Shown here: one piece after another, positions 15,784-24,442 of the stretch
Numbering within the stretch: position 1 is the stretch's first letter
Layout: every line of letters begins with the position of its first letter
NCBI GenBank assembly: GCA_003150485.1
Contig: QALX01000001.1
Span: 62,001-126,000 of the forward strand
Direction of reading: 5' to 3'
Length of the DNA: 64,000 nucleotides
Source of the DNA: Clostridiales bacterium
GTDB lineage: Bacteria; Bacillota; Clostridia; Oscillospirales; Oscillospiraceae
The notes under the pieces: model-generated
What the model saw: the letters and a program-made list of their open reading frames with translations, nothing else
What the model was told of the DNA's origin: nothing
Databases searched by the model: none
Position numbers and translations under genes: made by a program

Positions 15784-16631
15784 GCTTTATCCCTCCTCTT
15801 CAACAGGGAGAACGCCAGGTTGATGATCAGAATGAACACAAACAGCACAACTGCCGTGGCAATCAGCGCCTCCCGGTGCAGGCCTGTGGCGTAGCCCATC
15901 TCCATAACGATGTTGGCCGTCATGGTGCGCACGCCGCTGAGCAGGCTGCCGGGGATCACCGGCTGGTTGCCCGCCACCATGATCACCGCCATAGTCTCGC
16001 CGATGGCTCTGCCGATTCCCAGCACCACGCCGGCCAGGATGCCGCTCTTTGCCGCTGGCAGTACTGCGGCAAAAACGCTGCGCTCCCGGGTAGCCCCCAG
16101 AGCCAGGGCGCCCTCGTAGTAGCTCTCCGGCACCGCCCGGATGGCGGCCTCGGACACGCCGATAATGGTGGGCAGGATCATCAATCCCAGCAGCACGGAC
16201 GCGGTAATCATATTCTTGCCGCTGACCCCGAACAGATCCTGCATAATGGGCACGATGACCATCAGGGCGAAGAATCCGTACACCACAGAGGGGATCCCCG
16301 CCAGCAGATCCACCGCTGGCTTTACAATCCGGTACACAGCCGGCGGGCAGAACTCTGCCAGAAACACCGCACACAGCAGCCCGATGGGCACACCAATGAG
16401 CATCGCCCCGGCGGTCACATAAATGCTGCCCACAATCATGGGGAAGATGCCATAGATGTCATTCAGGGGCTTCCACTGCCGTCCCAGCAGGAAATCTGCC
16501 AGGCCAATCTTCCCAATGGCAGAAAAGCCGTTCAGGAAGAGGAATATGCAGATCAGGGCAACTGCCAGGATCGACGTACATGCGGCCAGCAGGAACACTG
16601 TTTTCATGCCGCGCTCTTTCAACTGTTTCAT
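15780..16631 (-). CDS. pstC: Phosphate ABC transporter permease PstC
   Basis: 283 aa, six membrane helices and the EAA loop EAAIRAVPESYYEGALALGATR. The ATG is preceded by a strong GGAGGG SD. Located directly downstream of pstS with a hairpin in the 57-nt gap. Confidence 0.94.
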   Translation of the reverse strand: MKQLKERGMKTVFLLAACTSILAVALICIFLFLNGFSAIGKIGLADFLLGRQWKPLNDIYGIFPMIVGSIYVTAGAMLIGVPIGLLCAVFLAEFCPPAVYRIVKPAVDLLAGIPSVVYGFFALMVIVPIMQDLFGVSGKNMITASVLLGLMILPTIIGVSEAAIRAVPESYYEGALALGATRERSVFAAVLPAAKSGILAGVVLGIGRAIGETMAVIMVAGNQPVIPGSLLSGVRTMTANIVMEMGYATGLHREALIATAVVLFVFILIINLAFSLLKRRDKA

Positions 16632-16649
16632 GATCTCCCTCCTAAAGGG

Positions 16650-16676
16650 ACCGGGTTTGCGAAAGGCAAACCCGGT
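16650..16676 (-). other. Intercistronic stem-loop between pstS and pstC
   Basis: Perfect 11-bp stem ACCGGGTTTGC / GCAAACCCGGT with a 5-nt loop. There is no T tract on the minus strand, so it is not a terminator. It more likely stabilises the pstS 3' end or causes partial processing, giving more binding protein than permease. Confidence 0.6.
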
Positions 16677-16688
16677 GCACCCCTCTCT

Positions 16689-17600
16689 TTACTGGGCCAG
16701 CTTGGACCACTCAGTGGTCTCGCCGGTGAAGATGCTCTTGACCTGGTCGTGAGTCAGTTCATCGACGGTGTTTTCCTGGTTGACAATCACGGCAATGCCG
16801 TCCAGTGCGATGACCTGGGACTTCAGGCCCTTGCCGGTCTCCTCTTCGCTCAGCTCACGGGAGGCCATGCCGATGTCACAGACGCCTTCGATGGCGGAGG
16901 TCATGCCGGTGGTGGAGTCGCTCTCCTGGATGTCGATCTTTGCCTTGTCATTGACTGCCAGATAGGCTTCCTTCAGCTTTTCCATAACGGGGGTCACGGA
17001 GGAGGAGCCTGCGATCACAATGCTGCCCTCCGCGCTGGAGGTAGTGAAGTCGCCGGTATTCTCCTGGCTGATGTAGCCGTTGTCCTCTACGACCTTCTGG
17101 CCGTCCGCGCTGAGGATGTAGTCAATGAAGTCCTGTGCCACTTCGCTGACATCGTCCTTGGTGGCGATGTTGAAGGGACGGGAGACGGTGTAGCTTCCGT
17201 TCTTGATGTTATCGGTGGTTGCCTCTGCGCCGTCAATCTTGACCGCCTTCACGGTGTCGTTCATGGAGCCCAGGGAGACATAGCCGATGCCGCTCTGGTT
17301 GCCCTGGATGCTAGCCAGCATGACGGCAGTGCTGTTGGTGATCTCGGCGTTTTCAGTGGTGTGGTCCACCTTGTTGCCGTCCGCGTCCTTCTCCTCAATG
17401 CCGAACAGCTCAATGAATGCGCCGCGGGTGCCGGAGCCGTCTTCCCGGGAGACCACTGTGATGCTGTCATTCTTCGTCGTTGCGGCGTTGGCACTGCTGT
17501 CGCCTGCGGTGCTGGTGGCCGCTCCACCGTTGCCGCCGCAGCCAGCCAGTGCTGCCGCTGTCATAAGTACGGAAAGGCCCAGTCCAATGATTTTTTTCAT
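16689..17600 (-). CDS. pstS: Phosphate-binding lipoprotein PstS
   Basis: 303 aa. The signal ends in LAGC (Cys21, lipidated), followed by a Gly/Ala/Ser linker and a type 2 periplasmic-binding fold. SREDGSGTRGAF is the phosphate-contact loop of the family, and VSLGSMND and IAGSSSVTPVMEKLKEAY repeat similar elements. ATG at 17600 chosen because AAGGAG is 9 nt upstream; another ATG 6 nt earlier has too short a spacing. Expression is expected to rise in phosphate starvation through the PhoB/PhoP-type promoter just upstream. Confidence 0.94.
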   Translation of the reverse strand: MKKIIGLGLSVLMTAAALAGCGGNGGAATSTAGDSSANAATTKNDSITVVSREDGSGTRGAFIELFGIEEKDADGNKVDHTTENAEITNSTAVMLASIQGNQSGIGYVSLGSMNDTVKAVKIDGAEATTDNIKNGSYTVSRPFNIATKDDVSEVAQDFIDYILSADGQKVVEDNGYISQENTGDFTTSSAEGSIVIAGSSSVTPVMEKLKEAYLAVNDKAKIDIQESDSTTGMTSAIEGVCDIGMASRELSEEETGKGLKSQVIALDGIAVIVNQENTVDELTHDQVKSIFTGETTEWSKLAQ

Positions 17601-17679
17601 TACCATACACTCCTTTTTCAGGTTGCTCTTTTTGAGTTGTTTTTGAGATTGTGTTTGTCCTTTTCTTGAGAACAATGCT

Positions 17680-17724
17680 ATCATAACGGAGCCATGTTAA
17701 ATCCAAAATCACAGTCAGGTTAAA
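17680..17724 (-). promoter_or_regulatory. Pho-box promoter of pstS
   Basis: On the minus strand: TTTAAC (17719-17724), 17 nt, TTTAAC (17696-17701), 10 nt, then a -10 TATGAT (17680-17685). There is no -35, typical of PhoP/PhoB-activated promoters. The same layout occurs at the nptA-type and HD-phoB-phoR promoters. Confidence 0.75.
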
Positions 17725-17785
17725 CCTGCATCAAACCTTTTCCTCCTTTATTAAATTCAGGTAAAATGCACCCGAAGCAAAAAAA

Positions 17786-17818
17786 CACCCGGCAGTTTCT
17801 CGCAAAACTGCCGGGCGC
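17786..17818 (-). terminator. Terminator of the Na/Pi cotransporter gene
   Basis: GCCCGGCAGTTTT / AAACTGCCGGGT stem; minus-strand T run follows (GTTTTTTTG). Confidence 0.88.
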
Positions 17819-17840
17819 TTTTCCGCACGATGCTTTCCGC

Positions 17841-19595
17841 TTACAGGGAGTATTTCACCTGATAGCTGTCATAAATCTGATTAAACTCGCTGTTCCCGTA
17901 CTTGACTCCATTCAGATATTTGTGGGCGTCAAAGCTGTTATGGACGACCTCAATCACCGCCACCGCGATATTGGAGCAGTGGTCGGAAATCCGCTCATAG
18001 TTGGACAGCAGATCGGAGAAAATAAAGCCCATTTCAATGGTACAGATTCCCCGCTGGAGCCGCTCGATATGGTTGGATTTCATCTTGGCCGTCAGCTGAT
18101 CAATCACCTGCTCCAACGGCTCCACCCTGGCTGCCAGCTCTACATCGTTTTTCTGGTAGGCCGTCACAGTAATGGAGAGGATCTCGTCAATGGCCCGGGA
18201 GAGGATGCCCAGTTCCCGGTTGGCCTCCTGGGTGAAGGAAATTCCCTTATCGTGGATTTCCTTTGCCACCTTGGCCAGATTGACCGCGTGGTCTCCCAGC
18301 CGCTCGAAGTCACCGATGGCGTGGAGCATTTTTGAGATCACCTGGGAGTCCTCCTGGGAAAGGGCCTGGGCGGACAGCTTCACCAGATAGGTGCTCAGAC
18401 GGTCCTCGAAGGCGTCAATCTCATCCTCCGTCTGGAGCACCAGAGCCGCCTTTTTTTCGCTGTACTGTTCAAACAGATCTCCAGCCAGGTAGAGGTTCTC
18501 CCGGGACAGTCCCAACATTTTGCTGCTGGCGTTGTTGCACTCCCGGATGGCAACGGAGGGAGACTGCAGGAGCCGTTCGTCCAGGAAGGGCACATCCTCT
18601 GTGACATCCAGCTCCCGCTTCTTGCCGCCCGCCAGCCGTTCGGTCAGGCGCAGCAGATACTTGGAGAACGGCATCAGCAGGATCGTCGTGGCAATATTGA
18701 ACACGGAGTGGGCAATCGCAATATTAACCGGTGTGGCAGTCATGTCCCAGAAGGGCAAGCCCACGGTCATATTGATCAGGCAGAGCACCGGCAGCCAGAC
18801 CACGGTACCCAGTACGTTGATGAGGACATGCACCACGGCCACCCGCTTTGCCTGGATATTAGTGCCGATACAGGAGATCAGCGCCGTAACGCAGGTTCCG
18901 ATATTCTGACCCATGATAATAGGGATCGTCATACCGCAGGTAAAGCTGCCGGTCAGGGAGAGGGCCTGCAAAATACCCACCGAAGCCGACGAGCTCTGGA
19001 TCACGCCGGTGACAATAGCGCCTACCGCCACCCCCACCAGAGGCTGATTAAACTTGGTCAGCAGCTCGGCAAACTGGGGGGAGTCCGCCAACGGACTCAC
19101 TGCGCTGCTCATCATCTCCATGCCGTAGATCAGCACCGCAAAGCCGACAAAGACCGTGCCAATGCTCTTTTTACGGTCGCTGGCGGAGCTCATATTCATC
19201 AGAACGCCAATCAGCGCCAAAATCGGCGTAAAGTTCTGCGGCTTCAGCATACTGACCAGGAAGCTATCACTTTGGATGCCGGAAAGACTGAGAATCCAGG
19301 AGGTGATTGTGGTGCCGATATTGGCGCCGAAGATCACGCTCAGAGTCTGGGAAAACTCCATAATGCCGGAGTTGACCAGGCCCACCAGCATCACCGTAAC
19401 TGCCGACGAGGACTGAATCACCATGGTGACCCCCGTGCCAAGGAGGATACTAACCACCGGATTGGCCGTCATCTTTTTCAGCAGGTGTTCCAGCTTGCCG
19501 CCTGCCATCTTCTCCAGGCTCCCCGACATAACATTCATGCCGAACAGGAAGAAGGCCAGGCCTCCGATCAGGGTGATGAATGAGAAAATATTCAT
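17841..19595 (-). CDS. Na+/phosphate cotransporter with C-terminal PhoU domain
   Basis: 584 aa. The membrane part (residues ~1-315) carries the two QSSS repeats of the NptA/PNaS family (VTMVIQSSSAVTVMLVG and IVTGVIQSSSASVGIL). The C-terminal ~220 residues form a PhoU domain with intact motifs ERLGDHAVNLAK and YERISDHCSNIA. It imports (or in some relatives exports) phosphate with sodium. ATG at 19595 has AGGAG 9 nt upstream; a GTG two codons earlier is too close to the SD. Its own Pho-box promoter places it in the phosphate-starvation regulon. Confidence 0.92.
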   Translation of the reverse strand: MNIFSFITLIGGLAFFLFGMNVMSGSLEKMAGGKLEHLLKKMTANPVVSILLGTGVTMVIQSSSAVTVMLVGLVNSGIMEFSQTLSVIFGANIGTTITSWILSLSGIQSDSFLVSMLKPQNFTPILALIGVLMNMSSASDRKKSIGTVFVGFAVLIYGMEMMSSAVSPLADSPQFAELLTKFNQPLVGVAVGAIVTGVIQSSSASVGILQALSLTGSFTCGMTIPIIMGQNIGTCVTALISCIGTNIQAKRVAVVHVLINVLGTVVWLPVLCLINMTVGLPFWDMTATPVNIAIAHSVFNIATTILLMPFSKYLLRLTERLAGGKKRELDVTEDVPFLDERLLQSPSVAIRECNNASSKMLGLSRENLYLAGDLFEQYSEKKAALVLQTEDEIDAFEDRLSTYLVKLSAQALSQEDSQVISKMLHAIGDFERLGDHAVNLAKVAKEIHDKGISFTQEANRELGILSRAIDEILSITVTAYQKNDVELAARVEPLEQVIDQLTAKMKSNHIERLQRGICTIEMGFIFSDLLSNYERISDHCSNIAVAVIEVVHNSFDAHKYLNGVKYGNSEFNQIYDSYQVKYSL

Positions 19596-19635
19596 ACGCA
19601 CGTTCTCCTTGGCTCAGTTTTAGTCACATTTTTGT

Positions 19636-19691
19636 AGTTTACCGGATGAACGTTAAATCTATGTTCACAGTTATGTTAAATCTATGTAAAA
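19636..19691 (-). promoter_or_regulatory. Pho-box promoter of the Na/Pi cotransporter gene
   Basis: Minus strand: TTTTAC (19686-19691), TTTAAC (19675-19680), GTGAAC (19663-19668), TTTAAC (19652-19657), 10 nt, TAAACT (19636-19641). The half-sites fall at 11/12/11-nt steps, and ACATAGATTTAAC is repeated twice. Confidence 0.75.
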
Positions 19692-19729
19692 TCAGGCAGC
19701 TCCCACCATGGCCCGGAGCTGCCTGTTCG

Positions 19730-21079
19730 CTAATTTCTGGGGAAACGAATGGAAATCACGGTTCCCTTTCCCACTTCGCTCTTCACTTCGATCACGGCGT
19801 TGTGATAGGCCGCGCCGTGCTTGACGATGGACAGGCCCAGTCCGGTGCCACCCACCTCCTTCGAGTGGCTTTTATCCACCCGGTAGAACCGCTCAAAAAT
19901 CCGGTCCAGCTCTTCGTTGGGAATGCCAATCCCGGTATCGGCCACCTCCAGGGTGGCCCAGTCGGCGTCCTCGCTCACCGATACTGTTACCGCACCATTT
20001 TCCTTATTGTACTTGATGGCGTTGTCGCAGAGGTTATAGACGATCTCATCAATGATCTGTTCCAGCCCCAGGAAGGTAGCGTGGGTCCCTTGGAGGGTGA
20101 AGTGGATGCCCCGTTTCTCGGCCGCGTGCTCCAGGTGGGAGATCACGCCCAGGCAAGTCTCATACAGGTCAATCTCCACCTTTTGCGGCTGCAGTTCCTT
20201 GCCCTCCAGTTGGGACAGCTGGATAATATCCCCCACCAGCGTAATCAGCCGCTGGGCCTCATCGTAGATCTTGCCGGAGAAGCGGCTGATGTCCTCAGGC
20301 CGGGCCAACCCCTCCCGGATGATCTCCGCGTAGCCGGAGATGGAGGTCAGCGGCGTTTTCAGCTCGTGGGATACGTTGGCGGTAAACTCCCGCCGCATGG
20401 CATCCTGCTTGGCGTGCTCCAGCTTCAACTCATCCATCTGCCGCTGGATCTGGCGGTTCTGGCCGTTGATCCGGCGCACCAGGGGCTTCAGCTCGGGATA
20501 AACATCTCGTTCATCCGGCGACTCCAGGTCAATTTTGTTGATGGGTTCCGTGACACTTTTGGACACCCGGGAGGCCAGGAACAGCGACAGCAGAATGGCC
20601 AGAATCAGCACCGCCACCATGGCGGAAAACATGCCCACAATCAACGTCACCACGGTGTACTGGGTGGCGGAGACCCGGATGATGGTGCCGTCGGTGAGGC
20701 GGATAGCGTAGTTGGTAGTCTTTTCCGCCAGGGTGCTGGAATAGCGGCTGCTCTCCCCAGCTCCCTGCTTCATGGCTTCCCGAATTTCCTCCCGCTCCCC
20801 GTGATTTTCCATCTCGGCCGGGTTGGCCACGCTGTCATAGAGCACCGTGCCGTCCGTATCAATCCAGGTGACGCGAGTGGTGCTGGAAGTCCTGCGGTGT
20901 CTGAGGAAATCAATTCCGTTTTCTTCCACTGCCGCCGCCACATAATTGGCCTCCTCCTTCATCTCGGCGTTGTGTTCCGCGGAGAAGTAGCTGTACAGCG
21001 AACACATGGTCAGGGCAATGCAGGAGACAAACACCGCCATGGCCACCAGAAAAATGTGCTTGAAAATCTTACTTTTCAA
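19730..21079 (-). CDS. phoR: Phosphate-sensing histidine kinase PhoR
   Basis: 449 aa from a TTG start. Two membrane helices (~8-30 and ~142-168) flank a short extracytoplasmic sensor, followed by a dimerisation H-box FTANVSHELKTPLTS. The ATPase boxes are N (NLCDNAIKYN), G1 (DTGIGIP), F (FERFYRVD) and G2 (GGTGLGLSIVKH). It overlaps the response-regulator gene by 11 nt. Function is assigned from domain type plus the Pho-regulon location; no PAS domain was evident in the linker. Confidence 0.9.
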   Translation of the reverse strand: MKSKIFKHIFLVAMAVFVSCIALTMCSLYSYFSAEHNAEMKEEANYVAAAVEENGIDFLRHRRTSSTTRVTWIDTDGTVLYDSVANPAEMENHGEREEIREAMKQGAGESSRYSSTLAEKTTNYAIRLTDGTIIRVSATQYTVVTLIVGMFSAMVAVLILAILLSLFLASRVSKSVTEPINKIDLESPDERDVYPELKPLVRRINGQNRQIQRQMDELKLEHAKQDAMRREFTANVSHELKTPLTSISGYAEIIREGLARPEDISRFSGKIYDEAQRLITLVGDIIQLSQLEGKELQPQKVEIDLYETCLGVISHLEHAAEKRGIHFTLQGTHATFLGLEQIIDEIVYNLCDNAIKYNKENGAVTVSVSEDADWATLEVADTGIGIPNEELDRIFERFYRVDKSHSKEVGGTGLGLSIVKHGAAYHNAVIEVKSEVGKGTVISIRFPRN

Positions 21080-21755
21080 TGGCTTTTCCCCCGAGCTTGT
21101 AGCCCACGCCCCGCACCGTTTCGATCAGGTCTCCAGCGGGACCCAGTTTCTGGCGCAGGGTCCGGATGTGCACGTCCACCGTCCGGTTCTCACCGTCAAA
21201 GGAGTAGCCCCAGATCTCGTTGAGCAGACGGTCCCGGGTCAGGACCACATCGCCGCTCTTCAGGAACATACTCAGCAGTTCAAACTCCTTGTAGGTCAGG
21301 GTCACATCTTTGCCGTCCACCTGCACAATGTGCTTGGCAGGAGAGACATACAGACAGCCGATGGTGTACTCTGTCTCTGTCTCCTCCTTGCCCGTCCGGC
21401 GCAGCAGTGCCTTTACCCGGGCGATCAGCTCCATCATGCCAAAGGGCTTTGCAATGTAGTCGTCCGCCCCGTTGTCCAGTCCGATCACCTTGTCATATTC
21501 GCTGCCCTTCGCTGTCACCATCATGATAGGGATCTTCTTGGTGGCCGGGGACGACCGCAGCTTTTTCAGGATGGACAGACCGTCCTCCTCCGGCAGCATG
21601 ATGTCCAGCATAATCAGCGACGGCTTCCCCCCCTGCTCCAGGGCCGCCCAAAACTGGGAGGGCAGACCAAAGCCCTCGGTCTCGAGGTTGCTGTTGTTCA
21701 GGGTATACGTGACCAGCTCGCGGATGTTTTCATCGTCTTCCACCAAGTAGATCAT
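21069..21755 (-). CDS. PhoB/PhoP-type response regulator
   Basis: 228 aa. Receiver domain with acidic pair DDE (near residue 6-8), phospho-acceptor in MLDIMLPEEDG and conserved Lys in AKPFGMMEL. The C-terminal OmpR-type winged helix is visible as LTYKEFELLSMFLKSGDVVLTRDRLL and RTVDVHIRTLRQKLG. It probably binds the TTTAAC repeats at 17.7, 19.65 and 22.48 kb. The strong GGAGG SD lies just upstream. Confidence 0.93.
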   Translation of the reverse strand: MIYLVEDDENIRELVTYTLNNSNLETEGFGLPSQFWAALEQGGKPSLIMLDIMLPEEDGLSILKKLRSSPATKKIPIMMVTAKGSEYDKVIGLDNGADDYIAKPFGMMELIARVKALLRRTGKEETETEYTIGCLYVSPAKHIVQVDGKDVTLTYKEFELLSMFLKSGDVVLTRDRLLNEIWGYSFDGENRTVDVHIRTLRQKLGPAGDLIETVRGVGYKLGGKAIEK

Positions 21756-21770
21756 CCCCCCACCTCCTTC

Positions 21771-22427
21771 TCACATTAGTTGCTGTTCGTTGATAATCAG
21801 CTTGAACTGCAGCCCCAGCTTTTCCGCCGCCTGGCGGCACATGACCATGCGGTTCAAAAAGATCTCAAAGTAATCCATCACCGAACTGTACCGGGTATCC
21901 ACCATCAGCTTGAGCTTGATCAGGGTGTGTGCCTCGTTGATTTTCAGGGCAGACTCCTTTACCGAGTGGTTGACCCGGTCGTGGATGTCAAAATGGGCGG
22001 TGTCCATATTCCGCACCCGGGTCCGGCGGACGTCGGATTTATCCGCCAGGATCAGCGCCGCCACAATGTGGTTCACCGGGGTGCCGTTGCCCTCATCGTG
22101 GTTGCCAATGGCGGTGACGATGGTTGCGATATCCGCCGCATCCATCCCGAGCCCGTTCAAAATCTGAAACGCCATCACGGCGCCGCTCTGGCTGTGGTCC
22201 ACTCGATTGATCAGGTTTCCAATGTCATGAAGATAGGCCGCAATCTGCACCAGCTCAATGTCATGCGCCGAATAGCCCAGCGTCTCTAAAATGTACTTCG
22301 CCCTGACGGCCACCCTGCCCACGTGGGGAAAACTGTGCTCAGTATAGCCAAGGGTCAGCAGCGCTTTGTCCGCCTCCCGAATATAGGTCTGGATGGATGG
22401 GATCTGCTTTATTTCTTCGTATTTCAA
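21771..22427 (-). CDS. HD-domain phosphohydrolase heading the phoB-phoR operon
   Basis: 218 aa. HD-superfamily metal ligands are visible: His in SFPHVGRVA, the YLHDIGN doublet, His in AIGNHDEGNG and a later Asp in LADKSDVRR. The N-terminal helix (QIPSIQTYIREADKALLTLGYTEHS) matches uncharacterised Clostridia HD proteins. The start is taken as TTG at 22427, 8 nt after GGAGGAG, because the ATG at 22445 would lie within the SD itself. It is the first gene after a Pho-box promoter, so it should be phosphate-regulated. Substrate unknown; nucleotide second messengers are one possibility. Confidence 0.82.
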   Translation of the reverse strand: MKYEEIKQIPSIQTYIREADKALLTLGYTEHSFPHVGRVAVRAKYILETLGYSAHDIELVQIAAYLHDIGNLINRVDHSQSGAVMAFQILNGLGMDAADIATIVTAIGNHDEGNGTPVNHIVAALILADKSDVRRTRVRNMDTAHFDIHDRVNHSVKESALKINEAHTLIKLKLMVDTRYSSVMDYFEIFLNRMVMCRQAAEKLGLQFKLIINEQQLM

Positions 22428-22456
22428 ATGAATCACTCCTCCCATTCTGAAGAGTT

Positions 22457-22512
22457 ATTTTACGTTTCTGACGTTAAATATGTCACCTTTGATGTGTTAA
22501 ATTCCCGTTAAA
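22457..22512 (-). promoter_or_regulatory. Pho-box promoter of the HD-phoB-phoR operon
   Basis: Minus strand: TTTAAC (22507-22512), 5 nt, TTTAAC (22496-22501), 17 nt, TTTAAC (22473-22478), 10 nt, TAAAAT (22457-22462). It implies autoregulation of the two-component system. The rest of the 22446-22721 gap holds only the poorly defined promoter (TATAAT at 22675) of the next gene. Confidence 0.75.
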
Positions 22513-22721
22513 CCTCTTTTGGTTTTCTCTTCCAAACAAATGAGAGCGCTTTGAAATGTTTATTATATCACACTTCCCTTTCAAACACAAATGTCGGTTG
22601 GTACCGCGGTCCCGATTCTTCTTCCAAAAGGCCTGTGGGCAAAATTCCATCTGTTTTTCTCCGGCATGATAGTGTATAATATAAAATGTCCAAAATATTA
22701 ACGAATGGAGACTGATACATT

Positions 22722-24092
22722 GTGGAAAGAGAGAAACTGAAATCCCGGTTGGGCTTTATCCTGCTCTCCGCAGGGTGCGCCATCGGAATCGGCAACGTAT
22801 GGAAGTTCCCCTATATGGCGGGACAGGGGGGCGGCGGTGCCTTTGTGCTGTTCTACATCCTGTTCTTAGTGATTCTGGGCCTGCCCATTTTGTGCATGGA
22901 GTTTGCCGTGGGGCGGGCGAGCCAGAAAAGCCCGGTGAAAGCCTATCAGGCCCTAGAAAAGCCGGGAACGAAGTGGCACATTCACGGCTACTTCACCCTC
23001 GTTGGATGCTATCTGCTGATGATGTTTTACACCACCGTCGCCGGTTGGATGCTGCATTACTTTTATCTGACTGCCGTTGGAAAGTTTGAGGGGCTGGGGT
23101 CTACCGAAATCACCAATTCCTTTTCGGAAATGCTGGGACAACCTGGCATCATGACATTCTGGATGGTGTTTGTGGTCGCGCTTGGGATTGTGGTCTGTGT
23201 CAAGGGGCTGCAAAATGGTCTGGAACGTATCACCAAAGTGATGATGATCGCCCTCCTTCTGATTATGGTGGTTTTAGCGGTCAACAGCTTTACCATGCCC
23301 GGCGCAAAGGAGGGGCTCTCCTTCTACCTTCTGCCGGACTTCGCCCGGATGCGGGAGATCGGCGTCATCAGCACTTTGGTCGGCGCCATGAACCAGGCCT
23401 TCTTTACCCTGAGTCTCGGCATCGGTGCCATGGCGATCTTCGGCAGCTATATCGGAAAGCAGCACTCTCTGCTGGGAGAATCTGCGCGAGTCGTACTCCT
23501 GGATACCTTTGTGGCCATCACAGCAGGTCTGATCATTTTCCCCGCCTGCTTTACCTATCACGTTGACCAGACCTCCGGTCCCAGCCTGATTTTTATTACC
23601 CTCCCCAATATCTTTGCCAATATGCCCATGGGCAGAGTGTGGGGCAGCCTGTTCTTCCTGTTTATGTCTTTCGCCGCCCTGTCCACCGTATTTGCAGTAT
23701 TTGAAAACATCATTTGCTGTGGCATGGAACTGACCGGGTGCAGCAGGAAAAAGTCCTCCCTGTTCAACTTTGTACTCATTACCCTGCTCTCTCTCCCCTG
23801 CGTACTGGGGTACAATCTCTGGAGCTGGGACGGGTTTGCCGTATTCGGCGGGGCGATACTGGACCTGGAGGACTTCCTGGTCAGCAACCTCTTCCTTCCC
23901 CTCGGTTCCCTGATCTATCTGCTATTCTGCGTCACCCGGTACGGCTGGGGCTGGAAAAACTTTAAGGCAGAGGCAAACACCGGCAACGGATTGAAAATGC
24001 ACGATTGGATGCGGGTATACCTCACCTACCTTCTTCCCCTGATTGTGCTGTTTATCTTTGCCTTCGGCATTTACGATAAGTTCTTTGCCTGA
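22722..24092 (+). CDS. Sodium-dependent NSS-family transporter (first copy)
   Basis: 456 aa from a GTG start with GGAG 11 nt upstream. There are about 11 membrane helices. TM1 carries the neurotransmitter:sodium symporter signature GFILLSAGCAIGIGNVWKFPY (unwound Na+/substrate site); the GIGAMAIFGSYIGK region corresponds to TM6/7. Family members such as LeuT, MhsT and TnaT import amino acids with Na+. The exact substrate cannot be read. A second, diverged NSS gene follows after a tRNA. Confidence 0.9.
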   Translation: MEREKLKSRLGFILLSAGCAIGIGNVWKFPYMAGQGGGGAFVLFYILFLVILGLPILCMEFAVGRASQKSPVKAYQALEKPGTKWHIHGYFTLVGCYLLMMFYTTVAGWMLHYFYLTAVGKFEGLGSTEITNSFSEMLGQPGIMTFWMVFVVALGIVVCVKGLQNGLERITKVMMIALLLIMVVLAVNSFTMPGAKEGLSFYLLPDFARMREIGVISTLVGAMNQAFFTLSLGIGAMAIFGSYIGKQHSLLGESARVVLLDTFVAITAGLIIFPACFTYHVDQTSGPSLIFITLPNIFANMPMGRVWGSLFFLFMSFAALSTVFAVFENIICCGMELTGCSRKKSSLFNFVLITLLSLPCVLGYNLWSWDGFAVFGGAILDLEDFLVSNLFLPLGSLIYLLFCVTRYGWGWKNFKAEANTGNGLKMHDWMRVYLTYLLPLIVLFIFAFGIYDKFFA

Positions 24093-24120
24093 TCCAACGC
24101 CCTCTGTCCCTTCAGACAAC

Positions 24121-24152
24121 GCCCCGGTACTGGCTGTACCGGGGCCGTTTTC
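24121..24152 (+). terminator. Terminator of the first NSS gene
   Basis: GCCCCGGTAC / GTACCGGGGC stem, 5-nt loop, then CGTTTTCC. Confidence 0.85.
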
Positions 24153-24191
24153 CCCTTCCGCGCCATACAAAAGGCGCCGGCACAGGACAAA

Positions 24192-24225
24192 AAAGCACCT
24201 GAAACCGACCGTTTCAGGTGCTTTT
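24192..24225 (-). terminator. Terminator of tRNA-Ala copy 1
   Basis: AGCACCTGAAAC / GTTTCAGGTGCT stem immediately after the encoded CCA, followed by T6 on the minus strand. Confidence 0.88.
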
Positions 24226-24301
<76 letters not shown>

Positions 24302-24442
24302 AACTTTTAACTCGTTCATTATAATCGAAAAAAACTGTTTTGTAAAGCTTTTTCTCAAATATCCGGGTAACTCTTCCTTGCCAGCAGCCGCGTTTGATAG
24401 TATACTAATATAATATGCATTTATTCATTCGGAGGATATAAA

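Noticed and set aside
22592..22616. T-box-like string TTGGTACCGCGG upstream of the first NSS transporter
   Set aside because: It resembles the T-box core (GGUGGNACCGCG), but no stem I, specifier loop or terminator/antiterminator pair was found, and the likely promoter (TATAAT at 22675) is downstream of it.
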